A stretch of 64,000 nucleotides of DNA from Enterobacter cancerogenus (lineage in GTDB: Bacteria; Pseudomonadota; Gammaproteobacteria; Enterobacterales; Enterobacteriaceae), in contig NZ_CP077290.1 in the NCBI RefSeq assembly GCF_019047785.1, positions 3,658,001 to 3,722,000 of the forward strand, written 5' to 3'. The position numbers and the translations under genes were made by a program. Shown here in pieces: positions 48,862 to 58,221 of the stretch (its first letter is position 1; each line of letters begins with the position of its first letter). The notes beneath the pieces were generated by a model, which made no database searches, was not told where the DNA came from, and was given only the letters and a program-made list of their open reading frames with translations.

Positions 48862-49704
48862 TTACTGACGCACCAGCCGGCCCGTGGCAGGCACGAAATC
48901 GGTGTTGGTACGCCACGGGTTAATGTCCAGGCCGCCGCGGCGGGTGTAGCGCGCGTAGACGCTCAGCTTCTCCGGCTGACAGAAACGCATGATATCGTTG
49001 AAGATGCGCTCCACGCACTGCTCGTGGAATTCGTTATGGTGGCGGAACGACACCAGATAGCGCAGCAGCTTCTCGCGATCGATCTTCGGACCGCGATACT
49101 GGATCTGCACCGAGCCCCAGTCGGGCTGGTGGGTAATCAGGCAGTTGGACTTGAGCAGATGGCTGACCAGCGTCTCGTCGACAACCTTGCCGCTTGCCGC
49201 ATTTTCGAGGTAGTCGGCGCTGAATTCGTAGCTGTCGATCCCGATATCCTGATCGTCGATGCAGGTACCGTGGAAGTGGGCAACGGGCTGGCCTTCCAGT
49301 TCATGCAGGCGATAGAGCGACACCGCCACGTCGCCCTGCGCGCAGGCGCTTAAATCCCGCTGCAGCGTGTGCTGTACATCTTCCCAGCTGTTAAATGTGG
49401 TCTGGTTAAAGCTGTTGAGATACAGCTTAAAGCTTTTGGATTCGATCAGGTTCTGGCTGGCGTAATCCAGCTCAACGTGGCCGACCGCCACCTGCGGAAG
49501 GCCGCGGGCGTTAAGCCAGGAGAGTTCGTACAGCGTCCAGATATCGCCGCCGACAAACGGCAGCGCATCGGCGTGCAGGCCCAGTGGGTCGCGGTTCAGG
49601 CTGCGGGGAACGCCCTGCAACAGACTTGCATCGTAGGTGTCGCGGTAATCGGTCGTTTTGCCCAGCGTCAGGCCCGTTAACGCCTGATGATTTTCGTAAG
49701 ACAT
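48862..49704 (-). CDS. queF: NADPH-dependent preQ0 reductase QueF
   Basis: A 280-residue tunnel-fold enzyme that reduces 7-cyano-7-deazaguanine to preQ1 in queuosine synthesis. The catalytic cysteine is C188 in [15 protein letters not shown], with [16 protein letters not shown] as the QueF motif that binds NADPH. It is the long, two-domain YqcD type of enterobacteria, two residues shorter than E. coli QueF. It is divergent from syd by 69 bp. Confidence 0.96.
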   Translation of the reverse strand: MSYENHQALTGLTLGKTTDYRDTYDASLLQGVPRSLNRDPLGLHADALPFVGGDIWTLYELSWLNARGLPQVAVGHVELDYASQNLIESKSFKLYLNSFNQTTFNSWEDVQHTLQRDLSACAQGDVAVSLYRLHELEGQPVAHFHGTCIDDQDIGIDSYEFSADYLENAASGKVVDETLVSHLLKSNCLITHQPDWGSVQIQYRGPKIDREKLLRYLVSFRHHNEFHEQCVERIFNDIMRFCQPEKLSVYARYTRRGGLDINPWRTNTDFVPATGRLVRQ

Positions 49705-49773
49705 GTTTCATAGCCACTTTACAGGTACACTTATGGGCTGAGTTTATCCTGTCTTACAAGAAGAGAGAAATCG

Positions 49774-50319
49774 GTGGATATCGAAACTGCACATGCCCTA
49801 ACTACTTTCACCACCCGCTACTGCGATGCATGGCATGAACAGCATGGGACGTGGCCGCAGAGCGCCGATCTTTACGGCGTGCCGTCGCCGTGCATTATCA
49901 CCACGCTTGAAGACAGCGTGCTCTGGCAGCCCAAACCCTTCACGGTTGAGCAGAATGTAAATGCGGTTGAACGCGCAATGGACCTTGTGGTACAACCAGC
50001 GGTTCACGCGTATTATACCGCGCAGTTTGCCGGGGATATGACCGCGCGCTTTGCCGATATCGCGCTGACGTTGCTGCAAACCTGGAGTGAGGACGACCTC
50101 CAGCGTGTTCAGGAAAACCTGATTGGTCACCTGGTCACGCAAAAGCGCCTTAAGCTTTCTCCGACGCTCTTTATTGCCACACTCGACAGCGAGCTGGATG
50201 TTATCTCCGTTTGCAACCTGTCCGGGGAAGTGGTCAAAGAGACGATCGGCACCCGCAACCGCGATCTCCTCGCCCCTTCACTTGCGGATTTCCTCACCCG
50301 ACTTGAGCCTGTTCTGTAA
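49774..50319 (+). CDS. syd: SecY-interacting protein Syd
   Basis: A 181-residue cytoplasmic protein that binds SecY at the inner membrane, likely as a check on the SecYEG complex. The start is [39 protein letters not shown] and [24 protein letters not shown] match E. coli Syd, which has the same length. The csrB control region starts right after it. Confidence 0.94.
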   Translation: MDIETAHALTTFTTRYCDAWHEQHGTWPQSADLYGVPSPCIITTLEDSVLWQPKPFTVEQNVNAVERAMDLVVQPAVHAYYTAQFAGDMTARFADIALTLLQTWSEDDLQRVQENLIGHLVTQKRLKLSPTLFIATLDSELDVISVCNLSGEVVKETIGTRNRDLLAPSLADFLTRLEPVL

Positions 50320-50338
50320 TCCATGTTGCTACTGCGCG

Positions 50339-50356
50339 TGTGAGAGATCTCTTACA
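50339..50356. promoter_or_regulatory. UvrY binding palindrome upstream of csrB
   Basis: TGTGAGAGATCTCTTACA is an 18-bp inverted repeat that matches the UvrY/SirA consensus TGTAAGAGATCTCTTACA at all but one base. Its centre is about 182 bp before the csrB start. A second partial copy, TTGTGAGAGATCGC, follows at 50361-50374. Confidence 0.88.
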
Positions 50357-50529
50357 CGCTTTGTGAGAGATCGCTGGAACGTTGAGTTTTGTCTCAAAGG
50401 CTTAAGATAAGTATCGTCTTATTTTTCAAGATATTAAAGGTAAATGACGCGATCTTACAGCATCTCTGATGGCTTACAGGGCGTTGCAGGTGGGTTGTAA
50501 GATGCGGCGGAATAGCGGATTCTATCTCT

Positions 50530-50894
50530 GTCGACAGGACGCCGACACGAGAAACGAACATCAGGATGATGGCGTATCTCAGCAAGGACTCGTCAGGAAG
50601 GCGCTGCAGGAAGGCTTCAGGATGAAGCAAAGTGGATAACGCAGGATGCGTAAGGGACACCTCCAGGAAGGAGAACGAGAGCCGGTCAGGATGGTCGGTG
50701 GGTCAGGAAGGCCAGGACGTTTCAGGACGAAACACACACATCAGGATGATGTGAGCAGGATGCAACGGTTAACGGATAACCAACGCCCTTCGGGCATCAG
50801 GAAAAGTTGTCACGGATGAGCAGGGAGCACGAATTGTAGCTGGAATGCTGCGGAACGAACCGGGAGCACTGTTTATACAGTGCTCCCTTTTTTT
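50530..50894 (+). ncRNA. csrB: CsrB regulatory RNA
   Basis: A 365-nt RNA that sequesters the translational regulator CsrA. It begins GTCGACAGGA, has about two dozen GGA triplets, many as CAGGA in hairpin loops (for instance CATCAGGATGATG), and contains AAAAGTTGTCACGGATGAGCA. It ends in a GGGAGCACTG / CAGTGCTCCC terminator. It lies between syd and yqcC, as in E. coli (369 nt). Transcription depends on BarA and UvrY; barA is in this window and uvrY is not. Confidence 0.96.
50862..50894 (+). terminator. Intrinsic terminator of csrB
   Basis: GGGAGCACTG / CAGTGCTCCC, a 10-bp perfect stem with a TTTATA loop, followed by seven T. Confidence 0.93.
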
Positions 50895-50952
50895 ATTTCT
50901 TCTTCCCGCAATGCTATGCTGCGCGCCGTTCCGTATTTACGTTGAGGTTCTT

Positions 50953-51282
50953 ATGACGCATCACGATAGCGTTCGTGCTCAGCTGCACACCATCGAAGCC
51001 CTTTTGCGCCAGCATCAGCTGTGGCAGGCAAGCGCGCCGCAGCCAGAGGCATTCGCGAGTACACAACCTTTCTGTCTCGATACGCTGGAACCTTTTGAGT
51101 GGCTGCAGTGGGTGCTGATCCCCCGCATGCATGCGCTGCTGGACGGCGGGCATCCGCTGCCGCAGGCATTTGTGGTTTCTCCCTATTATGAAATGGCGCT
51201 TGAGGCCAGCCATCCAGCCCGCGACGTCATGCTGGCCGAGCTGGCCCGTCTCGATGCGCTGTTTGCCGGTGACGATGCATGA
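50953..51282 (+). CDS. yqcC: DUF446 protein YqcC
   Basis: A 109-residue cytoplasmic protein of unknown function (YqcC-like). STQPFCLDTLEPFEWLQWVLIPRMHALLD matches E. coli YqcC, which has the same length. I chose the ATG at 50953 (MTHHDSV), since the upstream in-frame codons run into the csrB terminator. It overlaps truC by 4 bp (ATGA). Confidence 0.93.
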   Translation: MTHHDSVRAQLHTIEALLRQHQLWQASAPQPEAFASTQPFCLDTLEPFEWLQWVLIPRMHALLDGGHPLPQAFVVSPYYEMALEASHPARDVMLAELARLDALFAGDDA

Positions 51283-52064
51283 CCCTTGAAATCCTCTATC
51301 AGGATGAGTGGCTGGTGGCGGTGAATAAACCGTCAGGCTGGCTGGTGCACCGAAGCTGGCTGGATCGCGACGAAAAGGTCGTCGTGATGCAGACCGTGCG
51401 CGACCAGATTGGTCAGCATGTTTTTACCGCGCACCGTCTGGACAGGCCGACCTCTGGCGTACTGCTGATGGGGTTATCCAGCGAGGCAGGGCGTTTGCTC
51501 TCCCAACAGTTTGAGCAGCACCAGATGCAGAAGCGCTATCACGCCATCGTGCGCGGCTGGCTGACGGAATCCGGCACGCTGGATTATCCGCTGGTTGAGG
51601 AGCTGGACAAAATAGCCGATAAATTTTCCCGCGACGATAAAGGCCCGCAGCCTGCGGTGACCGATTACCGGGCAATGGCGACCACGGAAATGCCGGTCGC
51701 CACCAGCAAATTTCCCACCACGCGCTACAGCCTGGTGGAGCTTTTGCCTAAAACCGGGCGTAAACACCAGCTGCGCCGCCACCTTGCGCATCTTCGCCAC
51801 CCCATTATCGGCGACAGTAAGCACGGCGATTTGCGTCAGAACCGCAGTGCGGCCGAACATTTTGGCTGTCACCGTTTGATGCTGCACGCCAGCGAATTGA
51901 GCCTGACGCACCCGTTCACCGGTGAACCGCTGAGCATCCGCGCGGGGCTGGACGATGTCTGGATGCAGGCGCTGTCACAGTTTGGCTGGCGGGGACAACT
52001 CCCCGAAAATGAAAGGGTTGAGTTTGCGGCAGGCAACGTTCAGGATGAACAGCAGGCGCATTAA
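51279..52064 (+). CDS. truC: tRNA pseudouridine-65 synthase TruC
   Basis: A 261-residue RluA-family pseudouridine synthase that modifies U65 in tRNA-Ile1 and tRNA-Asp. The catalytic aspartate is D55 in HRLDRPTSG; GRKHQLRRHLAHLRHPIIGD is the family motif III. It is one residue longer than E. coli TruC. It lies in a yqcC-truC-yqcA operon with 4-bp overlap and 15-bp spacing. Confidence 0.96.
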   Translation: MTLEILYQDEWLVAVNKPSGWLVHRSWLDRDEKVVVMQTVRDQIGQHVFTAHRLDRPTSGVLLMGLSSEAGRLLSQQFEQHQMQKRYHAIVRGWLTESGTLDYPLVEELDKIADKFSRDDKGPQPAVTDYRAMATTEMPVATSKFPTTRYSLVELLPKTGRKHQLRRHLAHLRHPIIGDSKHGDLRQNRSAAEHFGCHRLMLHASELSLTHPFTGEPLSIRAGLDDVWMQALSQFGWRGQLPENERVEFAAGNVQDEQQAH

Positions 52065-52079
52065 TCAAGGGAACAACGC

Positions 52080-52529
52080 ATGGCTGAAGTAGGCATTTTT
52101 GTCGGCACAATGTACGGCAACTCGCTGCTGGTAGCAGAAGAGGCAGAGGCAATCCTTGTGAATCAGGGCCATAAGGCCACGGTGTACGAAGATTCTGAGC
52201 TGGATGACTGGAAGAAGTACCAGGATAAATACATCCTCGTCGTGACGTCGACAACCGGGCAGGGCGATCTGCCGGACAGCATCGCTCCGCTTTACCAGGG
52301 CATTAAAGATCGGCTTGGTTATCAGCCCGACGTTCACTACGGCATCATTGCTTTAGGTGACAGTTCGTACGCCAATTTCTGCGGCGGCGGTAAACAGTTC
52401 GATGCGCTCCTGCAGGAACAGAGCGCCCAGCGCGTCGGTGAGATGCTGCTGATTGATGCGGGTGAACACCCGGAGCCAGAAAGCGAATCAAACCCGTGGG
52501 TTGAGCACTGGGCCACACTTCTCAGCTAA
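52080..52529 (+). CDS. yqcA: Flavodoxin-like protein YqcA
   Basis: A 149-residue short-chain flavodoxin that binds FMN. The phosphate loop is GTMYGNS (residues 9-15), and the isoalloxazine loops are STTGQGDLP and [17 protein letters not shown]. Electron partners are not known with certainty; a link to queuosine or tRNA modification steps has been proposed for flavodoxins but is not shown here. Length equals E. coli YqcA. A terminator follows. Confidence 0.95.
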   Translation: MAEVGIFVGTMYGNSLLVAEEAEAILVNQGHKATVYEDSELDDWKKYQDKYILVVTSTTGQGDLPDSIAPLYQGIKDRLGYQPDVHYGIIALGDSSYANFCGGGKQFDALLQEQSAQRVGEMLLIDAGEHPEPESESNPWVEHWATLLS

Positions 52530-52530
52530 T

Positions 52531-52551
52531 CCCTGCCCGGCGGCAGGGTTT
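52531..52551 (+). terminator. Hairpin terminator after yqcA
   Basis: CCCTGCC / GGCAGGG stem with a CGGC loop, followed by a short TTTA, directly after the yqcA stop. The T-tract is short. Confidence 0.6.
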
Positions 52552-52554
52552 ACT

Positions 52555-52584
52555 GGCCGGGTCAGGCGAAGCCGCCACCCGGCC
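52555..52584. repeat. Single REP element
   Basis: GGCCGGGT..GGCG-AAGC-CGCC.ACCCGGCC, a REP-type palindrome, follows the yqcA terminator. The remaining 283 bp to gudP hold the gud control region, in which I recognise no specific operator. Confidence 0.7.
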
Positions 52585-52867
52585 ATAAAGCCGCATTAAA
52601 ACCGCAATTCCGTGAAGTATCTTCAACTGCTTTGGGCTTATGCCCCAAACCACGTCTTTCTCCCCGTTGAATGTTGTGTCGATGCACGGTGAGGAAGCGC
52701 GTCACTCCTTCATATACTTTTCCCGTCAGTTACCAGAAAAGGCAGTGCTTCACTATAAAACGGCGCTGAGCCGTACCAAAACTGCCCAACACTAACCTCT
52801 CATTCTGATTACCCTACAGGTGCTGTACAGAATGAACTGGCGCAAGCCATGATTCAGGAGTGCAACT

Positions 52868-54223
52868 ATGAGTACATTAAGCCAGGCCGCGAGCGGCGCT
52901 GAAAAGCGCACCAACGCTCGCTACTGGATAGTGGTGATGCTGTTTATCGTCACATCCTTCAACTACGGCGACCGCGCCACGCTGTCGATTGCCGGTTCCG
53001 AAATGGCAAAAGATATCGGGCTTGATCCGGTCGGCATGGGTTACGTCTTCTCGGCATTTTCATGGGCCTATGTGATCGGCCAAATCCCTGGCGGCTGGTT
53101 GCTCGACCGTTTTGGCTCCAAACGCGTTTATTTCTGGTCCATCTTTATCTGGTCGATGTTTACCCTGCTGCAGGGCTTCGTCGATATCTTTAGCGGCTTT
53201 GGCATTATCGTTGCGCTCTTTACCCTGCGCTTCCTGGTGGGGCTCGCGGAAGCGCCTTCCTTCCCCGGCAACAGCCGAATTGTGGCGGCCTGGTTCCCGG
53301 CGCAGGAGAGGGGCACGGCGGTGGCGATCTTTAACTCGGCCCAATACTTCGCCACGGTGATCTTCGCGCCGATCATGGGCTGGCTGACGCATGAGGTAGG
53401 TTGGTCACACGTCTTCTTCTTCATGGGCGGGCTGGGGATCGTCATCAGCTTTATCTGGCTGAAGGTTATCCACGAACCGAACCAGCATCCGGGCGTGAAC
53501 AAGAAGGAGCTGGAGTACATTGCGGAAGGCGGGGCGCTGATCAACATGGATCAGAAATCCGAAAAGGTAAAAGTACCGTTCAGCCAGAAGTGGGCGCAGA
53601 TCAAACAGCTTGTCGGATCGCGCATGATGATCGGGATCTATCTTGGCCAATATTGCATTAACGCCCTGACGTACTTCTTCATCACCTGGTTCCCGGTTTA
53701 TCTCGTGCAGGCTCGCGGCATGTCGATCCTCAAAGCGGGGTTTGTCGCCTCGGTTCCGGCGATCTGCGGATTCGTCGGTGGTGTGCTGGGCGGCGTAATT
53801 TCCGACTGGCTGATGCGCCGCACCGGCTCGCTGAATATCGCCCGTAAAACGCCGATTGTGCTCGGTATGCTGCTCTCCATGACCATGGTGTTCTGTAACT
53901 ACGTCAGCGCAGAGTGGATGATTATCGGCTTTATGGCGATGGCCTTCTTCGGCAAAGGGATTGGCGCGCTGGGCTGGGCGGTGATGGCGGATACCGCACC
54001 GAAAGAGATCAGCGGCCTGAGCGGTGGCCTGTTCAATATGTTCGGCAACATTTCCGGGATCGTCACCCCAATCGCCATCGGCTACATCGTCGGCACGACC
54101 GGCTCATTTAACGGCGCGCTGATTTACGTTGGCGTGCATGCCCTGGTCGCAGTACTGAGCTATCTGGTGCTGGTAGGGGATATCAAACGTGTTGAACTGA
54201 AACCTGTTGCGGAGCGTGGATGA
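52868..54223 (+). CDS. gudP: D-glucarate/galactarate permease GudP
   Basis: A 451-residue major-facilitator transporter of the anion:cation symporter type that takes up D-glucarate. Twelve membrane segments are expected; [12 protein letters not shown] in helix 1 and [17 protein letters not shown] (loop 2-3 motif) are conserved. It is one residue longer than E. coli GudP. It starts the gudP-gudX-gudD operon, which E. coli controls through CdaR. The ATG has AGGAG 9 bp upstream. Confidence 0.96.
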   Translation: MSTLSQAASGAEKRTNARYWIVVMLFIVTSFNYGDRATLSIAGSEMAKDIGLDPVGMGYVFSAFSWAYVIGQIPGGWLLDRFGSKRVYFWSIFIWSMFTLLQGFVDIFSGFGIIVALFTLRFLVGLAEAPSFPGNSRIVAAWFPAQERGTAVAIFNSAQYFATVIFAPIMGWLTHEVGWSHVFFFMGGLGIVISFIWLKVIHEPNQHPGVNKKELEYIAEGGALINMDQKSEKVKVPFSQKWAQIKQLVGSRMMIGIYLGQYCINALTYFFITWFPVYLVQARGMSILKAGFVASVPAICGFVGGVLGGVISDWLMRRTGSLNIARKTPIVLGMLLSMTMVFCNYVSAEWMIIGFMAMAFFGKGIGALGWAVMADTAPKEISGLSGGLFNMFGNISGIVTPIAIGYIVGTTGSFNGALIYVGVHALVAVLSYLVLVGDIKRVELKPVAERG

Positions 54224-55563
54224 TGACAACCCAATCAACCCCTGTCGTTACTGAGATGAAGGTCATTCCGGTGGCCGGGCAGGACAGTATGCTGCTCAAT
54301 ATCGGCGGCGCGCATAACGCCTGGTTCACCCGCAACATCGTGGTGCTTACCGATAGCGCCGGGAATACGGGCGTCGGTGAAGCGCCGGGAGGTGAGGTCA
54401 TTTACCAGACGCTGGTCGATGCCATCCCGCAGGTTGTTGGTCATGAAGTGGCTCGTCTGAACAACGTGGTTCAGCGGGTGCACAAGGGCAACCAGTCGGC
54501 GGATTTCGACACCTTCGGCAAGGGGGCCTGGACCTTTGAGCTGCGCGTTAACGCGGTGGCCGCGCTGGAAGCGGCCCTGCTCGATCTGCTGGGCAAAGCG
54601 CTAAACGTGCCGGTCTGCGAACTGTTAGGGCCGGGCAAACAGCGCGACGCGGTGACGGTGCTCGGTTACCTGTTTTACATCGGCGATCGTGAAAAAACCG
54701 ACCTGCCTTATCTGTCGCGTTCGCCGGGCAGCCATGAATGGTATCACCTGCGCCACCAGGAGGCGCTCTCCAGCGAGGCGGTGGTCCGCCTGGCCGAAGC
54801 GGCGCAGGATCGCTACGGGTTTAAAGATTTCAAGCTGAAAGGTGGGGTATTGCCCGGTGAGCAGGAAATTGACACCGCCCGCGCGCTGAAGAAACGCTTC
54901 CCGGATGCGCGTATCACCGTTGATCCGAACGGGGCATGGCTGCTGGATGAGGCCATCGCTCTGTGTAAAGGGCTGGGTGATGTGCTGACCTACGCAGAAG
55001 ACCCTTGTGGTGCCGAGCAGGGCTTCTCCGGGCGCGAAGTGATGGCGGAGTTCCGCCGCGCCACCGGGCTGCCGGTCGCCACCAACATGATTGCCACCAA
55101 CTGGCGCGAAATGGGCCACGCGGTGATGCTCAATGCGGTCGATATCCCCTTAGCCGACCCGCACTTCTGGACGCTCTCTGGTGCGGTCCGCGTGGCGCAG
55201 CTTTGCGACGACTGGGGCCTGACCTGGGGCTGCCACTCCAATAACCATTTCGATATTTCGCTGGCGATGTTCACCCACGTTGGCGCAGCGGCACCGGGTA
55301 ACCCGACCGCGATTGATACCCACTGGATTTGGCAGGAAGGGGAAGCCCGCCTGACCAAAAATCCGCTGGAAATCAAAAATGGCAACATTACCGTACCGGA
55401 TGCGCCAGGTTTGGGCGTCGAGCTTGACTGGGATCAGATCCACAAAGCGCATGAGGCGTATAAAAAACTGCCGGGCGGCGCGCGCAACGACGCAGGCCCG
55501 ATGCAGTACCTGATCCCCGGCTGGACATTTGACCGCAAGCGCCCGGTATTTGGACGTCACTGA
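54223..55563 (+). CDS. gudX: Glucarate dehydratase-related protein GudX
   Basis: A 446-residue enolase-superfamily protein, paralogous to the next gene. The KxK motif (FKLKGG), the metal ligands VDPNGAW and [11 protein letters not shown], and the base-bearing HSNNHFDIS are all there. In E. coli GudX has weak glucarate dehydratase activity and may form heteromers with GudD; a distinct substrate is possible. Two ATG codons (54220 and 54223) overlap the gudP stop; the second gives the E. coli length. Confidence 0.93.
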   Translation: MTTQSTPVVTEMKVIPVAGQDSMLLNIGGAHNAWFTRNIVVLTDSAGNTGVGEAPGGEVIYQTLVDAIPQVVGHEVARLNNVVQRVHKGNQSADFDTFGKGAWTFELRVNAVAALEAALLDLLGKALNVPVCELLGPGKQRDAVTVLGYLFYIGDREKTDLPYLSRSPGSHEWYHLRHQEALSSEAVVRLAEAAQDRYGFKDFKLKGGVLPGEQEIDTARALKKRFPDARITVDPNGAWLLDEAIALCKGLGDVLTYAEDPCGAEQGFSGREVMAEFRRATGLPVATNMIATNWREMGHAVMLNAVDIPLADPHFWTLSGAVRVAQLCDDWGLTWGCHSNNHFDISLAMFTHVGAAAPGNPTAIDTHWIWQEGEARLTKNPLEIKNGNITVPDAPGLGVELDWDQIHKAHEAYKKLPGGARNDAGPMQYLIPGWTFDRKRPVFGRH

Positions 55564-55577
55564 TAAAGGATTGAACG

Positions 55578-56915
55578 ATGAGCACATTTTCTACCCCTGT
55601 AGTCACTTCCATGCAGATCATTCCGGTTGCGGGCCATGACAGCATGCTGATGAACCTGAGCGGCGCACACGCGCCATTCTTTACCCGCAACATTGTGATC
55701 GTGAAGGATAACGCCGGGCATACCGGCGTGGGCGAAATCCCCGGCGGCGAGAAGATCCGCAAAACGCTGGAGGATGCCATTCCGCTGGTGGTGGGTAAAA
55801 CGCTGGGCGAATATAAAAATGTTCTGAACGCGGTGCGTAACGCCTTTGCTGACCGTGATGCGGGCGGGCGCGGGCTGCAAACCTTTGACCTGCGCACCAC
55901 CATTCACGTTGTAACCGGTATCGAAGCCGCAATGCTGGATCTGCTGGGCCAGCACCTGGGCGTGAACGTCGCCTCTCTGCTGGGCGACGGGCAGCAGCGC
56001 AGCGAAGTGGAAATGCTGGGCTATCTGTTCTTCGTCGGCAACCGCAAGCTGACGCCGCTGGCGTATCAGAGCCAGCCGGACGAAACCTGCGACTGGTATC
56101 GCGTTCGTCATGAAGAGGCGATGACCCCGGATGCGGTGGTGCGCCTGGCTGAGGCCGCGTACGAAAAATATGGTTTCAACGACTTCAAGCTGAAGGGCGG
56201 CGTGCTGGCTGGTGAAGAAGAAGCCGAGGCCATTTCGGCGCTGGCTAAACGTTTTCCACAGGCACGCGTCACCCTGGATCCGAACGGTGCCTGGTCTCTG
56301 GAAGAAGCCATCAACATCGGCAAACAGCTGAAGGGCGTTCTGGCTTATGCGGAAGATCCGTGCGGTGCGGAACAGGGGTTCTCTGGCCGGGAAGTGATGG
56401 CGGAATTCCGCCGCGCCACAGGCCTGCCGACCGCAACCAACATGATTGCCACCGACTGGCGTCAGATGGGGCATACCCTGTCGCTGCAGTCTGTCGATAT
56501 CCCGCTGGCTGACCCCCATTTCTGGACGATGCAGGGATCGGTTCGCGTGGCGCAGATGTGCCATGAGTTCGGCCTGACCTGGGGCTCACACTCCAATAAC
56601 CACTTCGATGTCTCGCTGGCGATGTTTACCCATGTTGCGGCTGCTGCGCCTGGCAAGATCACCGCTATCGATACCCACTGGATCTGGCAGGAAGGCAACC
56701 AGCGTCTGACTAAGCAGCCGTTTGAAATTAAGGGCGGGATGGTGCAGGTCCCTGCCACGCCGGGCCTGGGGGTCGAGCTGGACATGGATCGCGTTATGAA
56801 AGCCCATGAACTGTATCTCCAGCACGGCCTCGGCGCGCGCGATGATGCCACCGCGATGCAGTACCTGATCCCGAACTGGACATTCGACAATAAGCGCCCG
56901 TGCATGGTACGATAA
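55578..56915 (+). CDS. gudD: Glucarate dehydratase GudD
   Basis: A 445-residue enolase-superfamily enzyme that dehydrates D-glucarate (and L-idarate) to 5-keto-4-deoxy-D-glucarate. The catalytic lysine is in FKLKGG (about 207), the metal ligands in LDPNGAW (about 235) and EDPCGAEQG, and the catalytic histidine in HSNNHFDVS (about 339). The ATG is 14 bp after gudX with AAAGGA upstream. It is one residue shorter than E. coli GudD. A hairpin (GACCGC / GCGGTC at 56925-56944) follows. Confidence 0.96.
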   Translation: MSTFSTPVVTSMQIIPVAGHDSMLMNLSGAHAPFFTRNIVIVKDNAGHTGVGEIPGGEKIRKTLEDAIPLVVGKTLGEYKNVLNAVRNAFADRDAGGRGLQTFDLRTTIHVVTGIEAAMLDLLGQHLGVNVASLLGDGQQRSEVEMLGYLFFVGNRKLTPLAYQSQPDETCDWYRVRHEEAMTPDAVVRLAEAAYEKYGFNDFKLKGGVLAGEEEAEAISALAKRFPQARVTLDPNGAWSLEEAINIGKQLKGVLAYAEDPCGAEQGFSGREVMAEFRRATGLPTATNMIATDWRQMGHTLSLQSVDIPLADPHFWTMQGSVRVAQMCHEFGLTWGSHSNNHFDVSLAMFTHVAAAAPGKITAIDTHWIWQEGNQRLTKQPFEIKGGMVQVPATPGLGVELDMDRVMKAHELYLQHGLGARDDATAMQYLIPNWTFDNKRPCMVR

Positions 56916-56992
56916 ACCAACTGGGACCGCTCCCATAAGCGGTCTCTTGGGTGGTATATGCTTAACGTAACTCACATGCGTAAGGACGGCTT

Positions 56993-58132
56993 ATGAAAAT
57001 TGTTATCGCACCGGACTCCTACAAGGAAAGTTTGAGCGCTCTTGAGGTAGCGACAGCGATAGAAAACGGTTTTCGCGACATTTTCCCGACGGCTGAATAC
57101 GTCAAACTCCCGGTGGCGGACGGCGGCGAAGGCACCGTTGAAGCCATGGTCGCCGCCACTGGAGGGCGCATTGTCCCTGTAGACGTGACGGGGCCGCTGG
57201 GTGAACGGGTAGACGGATTTTACGGCCTGTCCGGCGACGAGCAGAGCGCGTTTATCGAAATGGCGGCGGCGAGCGGGCTGGAACGTGTCGCACCGTCTAA
57301 GCGCAACCCGCTGATCACCACGTCGTGGGGCACGGGCGAACTCATCCGCCACGCGCTGGATGCGGGCGTTAAGCATATTATTATCGGCATTGGCGGCAGT
57401 GCGACCAACGACGGTGGCGCGGGCATGGTGCAGGCGCTGGGCGCAAAACTGCTGGACGCCCACGGGCAACCTGTCGGACAGGGTGGCGGTGAGCTGGCTA
57501 ACCTGGCGCGCATTGACGTGAGTGAGCTCGATCGCCGCCTGGCGGATTGCCGGATCGAGGTGGCCTGCGATGTCACCAATCCGCTGACCGGCGAAGAGGG
57601 CGCATCCGCGATCTTTGGCCCGCAGAAAGGGGCCACGCCGGAGATGATCGTCACCCTGGATAACGCGCTGGAGCATTACGCGCAGGTCATCGCCAGGGAT
57701 TTAGACATCGACGTGCTGCACCTTGCGGGTGGCGGTGCGGCAGGGGGAATGGGCGCTGCGCTTTACGCCTTCTGCGGTGCCCAGCTTCGTCAGGGGATTG
57801 AAATCGTCACCGACGCGCTGCACCTGGATGAACAGGTAGCGGACGCGGATCTGGTGATTACCGGCGAAGGGCGAATCGACAGCCAGACTATCCACGGTAA
57901 AGTGCCCGTTGGGGTAGCCAGAGTCGCGAAACGCTATAACAAACCGGTTATCGGGATCGCCGGCAGCCTGACAGCGGACGTCGGTGTGGTGCACGATCAC
58001 GGTATCGACGCGGTATTCAGCGTGATTTACACCATTTGCTCGCTGGAAGATGCGCTGGAAAACGCCAGCGAGAACGTCAGGATGGCCGCCAGAAACATCG
58101 CGGCGGTACTGAAAGTGGGGCAGGCATTTTAG
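56993..58132 (+). CDS. garK: Glycerate 2-kinase
   Basis: A 379-residue type I glycerate kinase that phosphorylates D-glycerate to 2-phosphoglycerate, the last step of glucarate and galactarate breakdown. It starts [24 protein letters not shown]; family motifs are [44 protein letters not shown] and [19 protein letters not shown]. It resembles both GarK and GlxK of E. coli, so the symbol is a best guess. In E. coli there is no such gene between gudD and barA; its presence here lets the gud locus supply the final kinase itself. Confidence 0.85.
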   Translation: MKIVIAPDSYKESLSALEVATAIENGFRDIFPTAEYVKLPVADGGEGTVEAMVAATGGRIVPVDVTGPLGERVDGFYGLSGDEQSAFIEMAAASGLERVAPSKRNPLITTSWGTGELIRHALDAGVKHIIIGIGGSATNDGGAGMVQALGAKLLDAHGQPVGQGGGELANLARIDVSELDRRLADCRIEVACDVTNPLTGEEGASAIFGPQKGATPEMIVTLDNALEHYAQVIARDLDIDVLHLAGGGAAGGMGAALYAFCGAQLRQGIEIVTDALHLDEQVADADLVITGEGRIDSQTIHGKVPVGVARVAKRYNKPVIGIAGSLTADVGVVHDHGIDAVFSVIYTICSLEDALENASENVRMAARNIAAVLKVGQAF

Positions 58133-58140
58133 CTGTGATT

Positions 58141-58214
58141 GCCGGGTGGCGGCTTTGCCTTACCCGGCCTACGTTCGTGCACCTGTTGGCCCGGTAAGCG
58201 TAGCGCCACCGGGC
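58141..58214. repeat. Paired inverted REP element (BIME), copy 2
   Basis: A 74-bp element of the same length and plan as the one at 11373, with GCCGGGTGGCGGCTTTGCC and CGTAGCGCCACCGGGC ends around GTGCACCTG. It lies between convergent garK and barA. Confidence 0.88.
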
Positions 58215-58221
58215 TTTTACC

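Noticed and set aside
50320..50894. Repeated AGGA/CAGGATG units as a CRISPR or tandem repeat array
   Set aside because: The units are CsrA-binding GGA motifs of CsrB, irregularly spaced in hairpin loops, with a terminator at the end.
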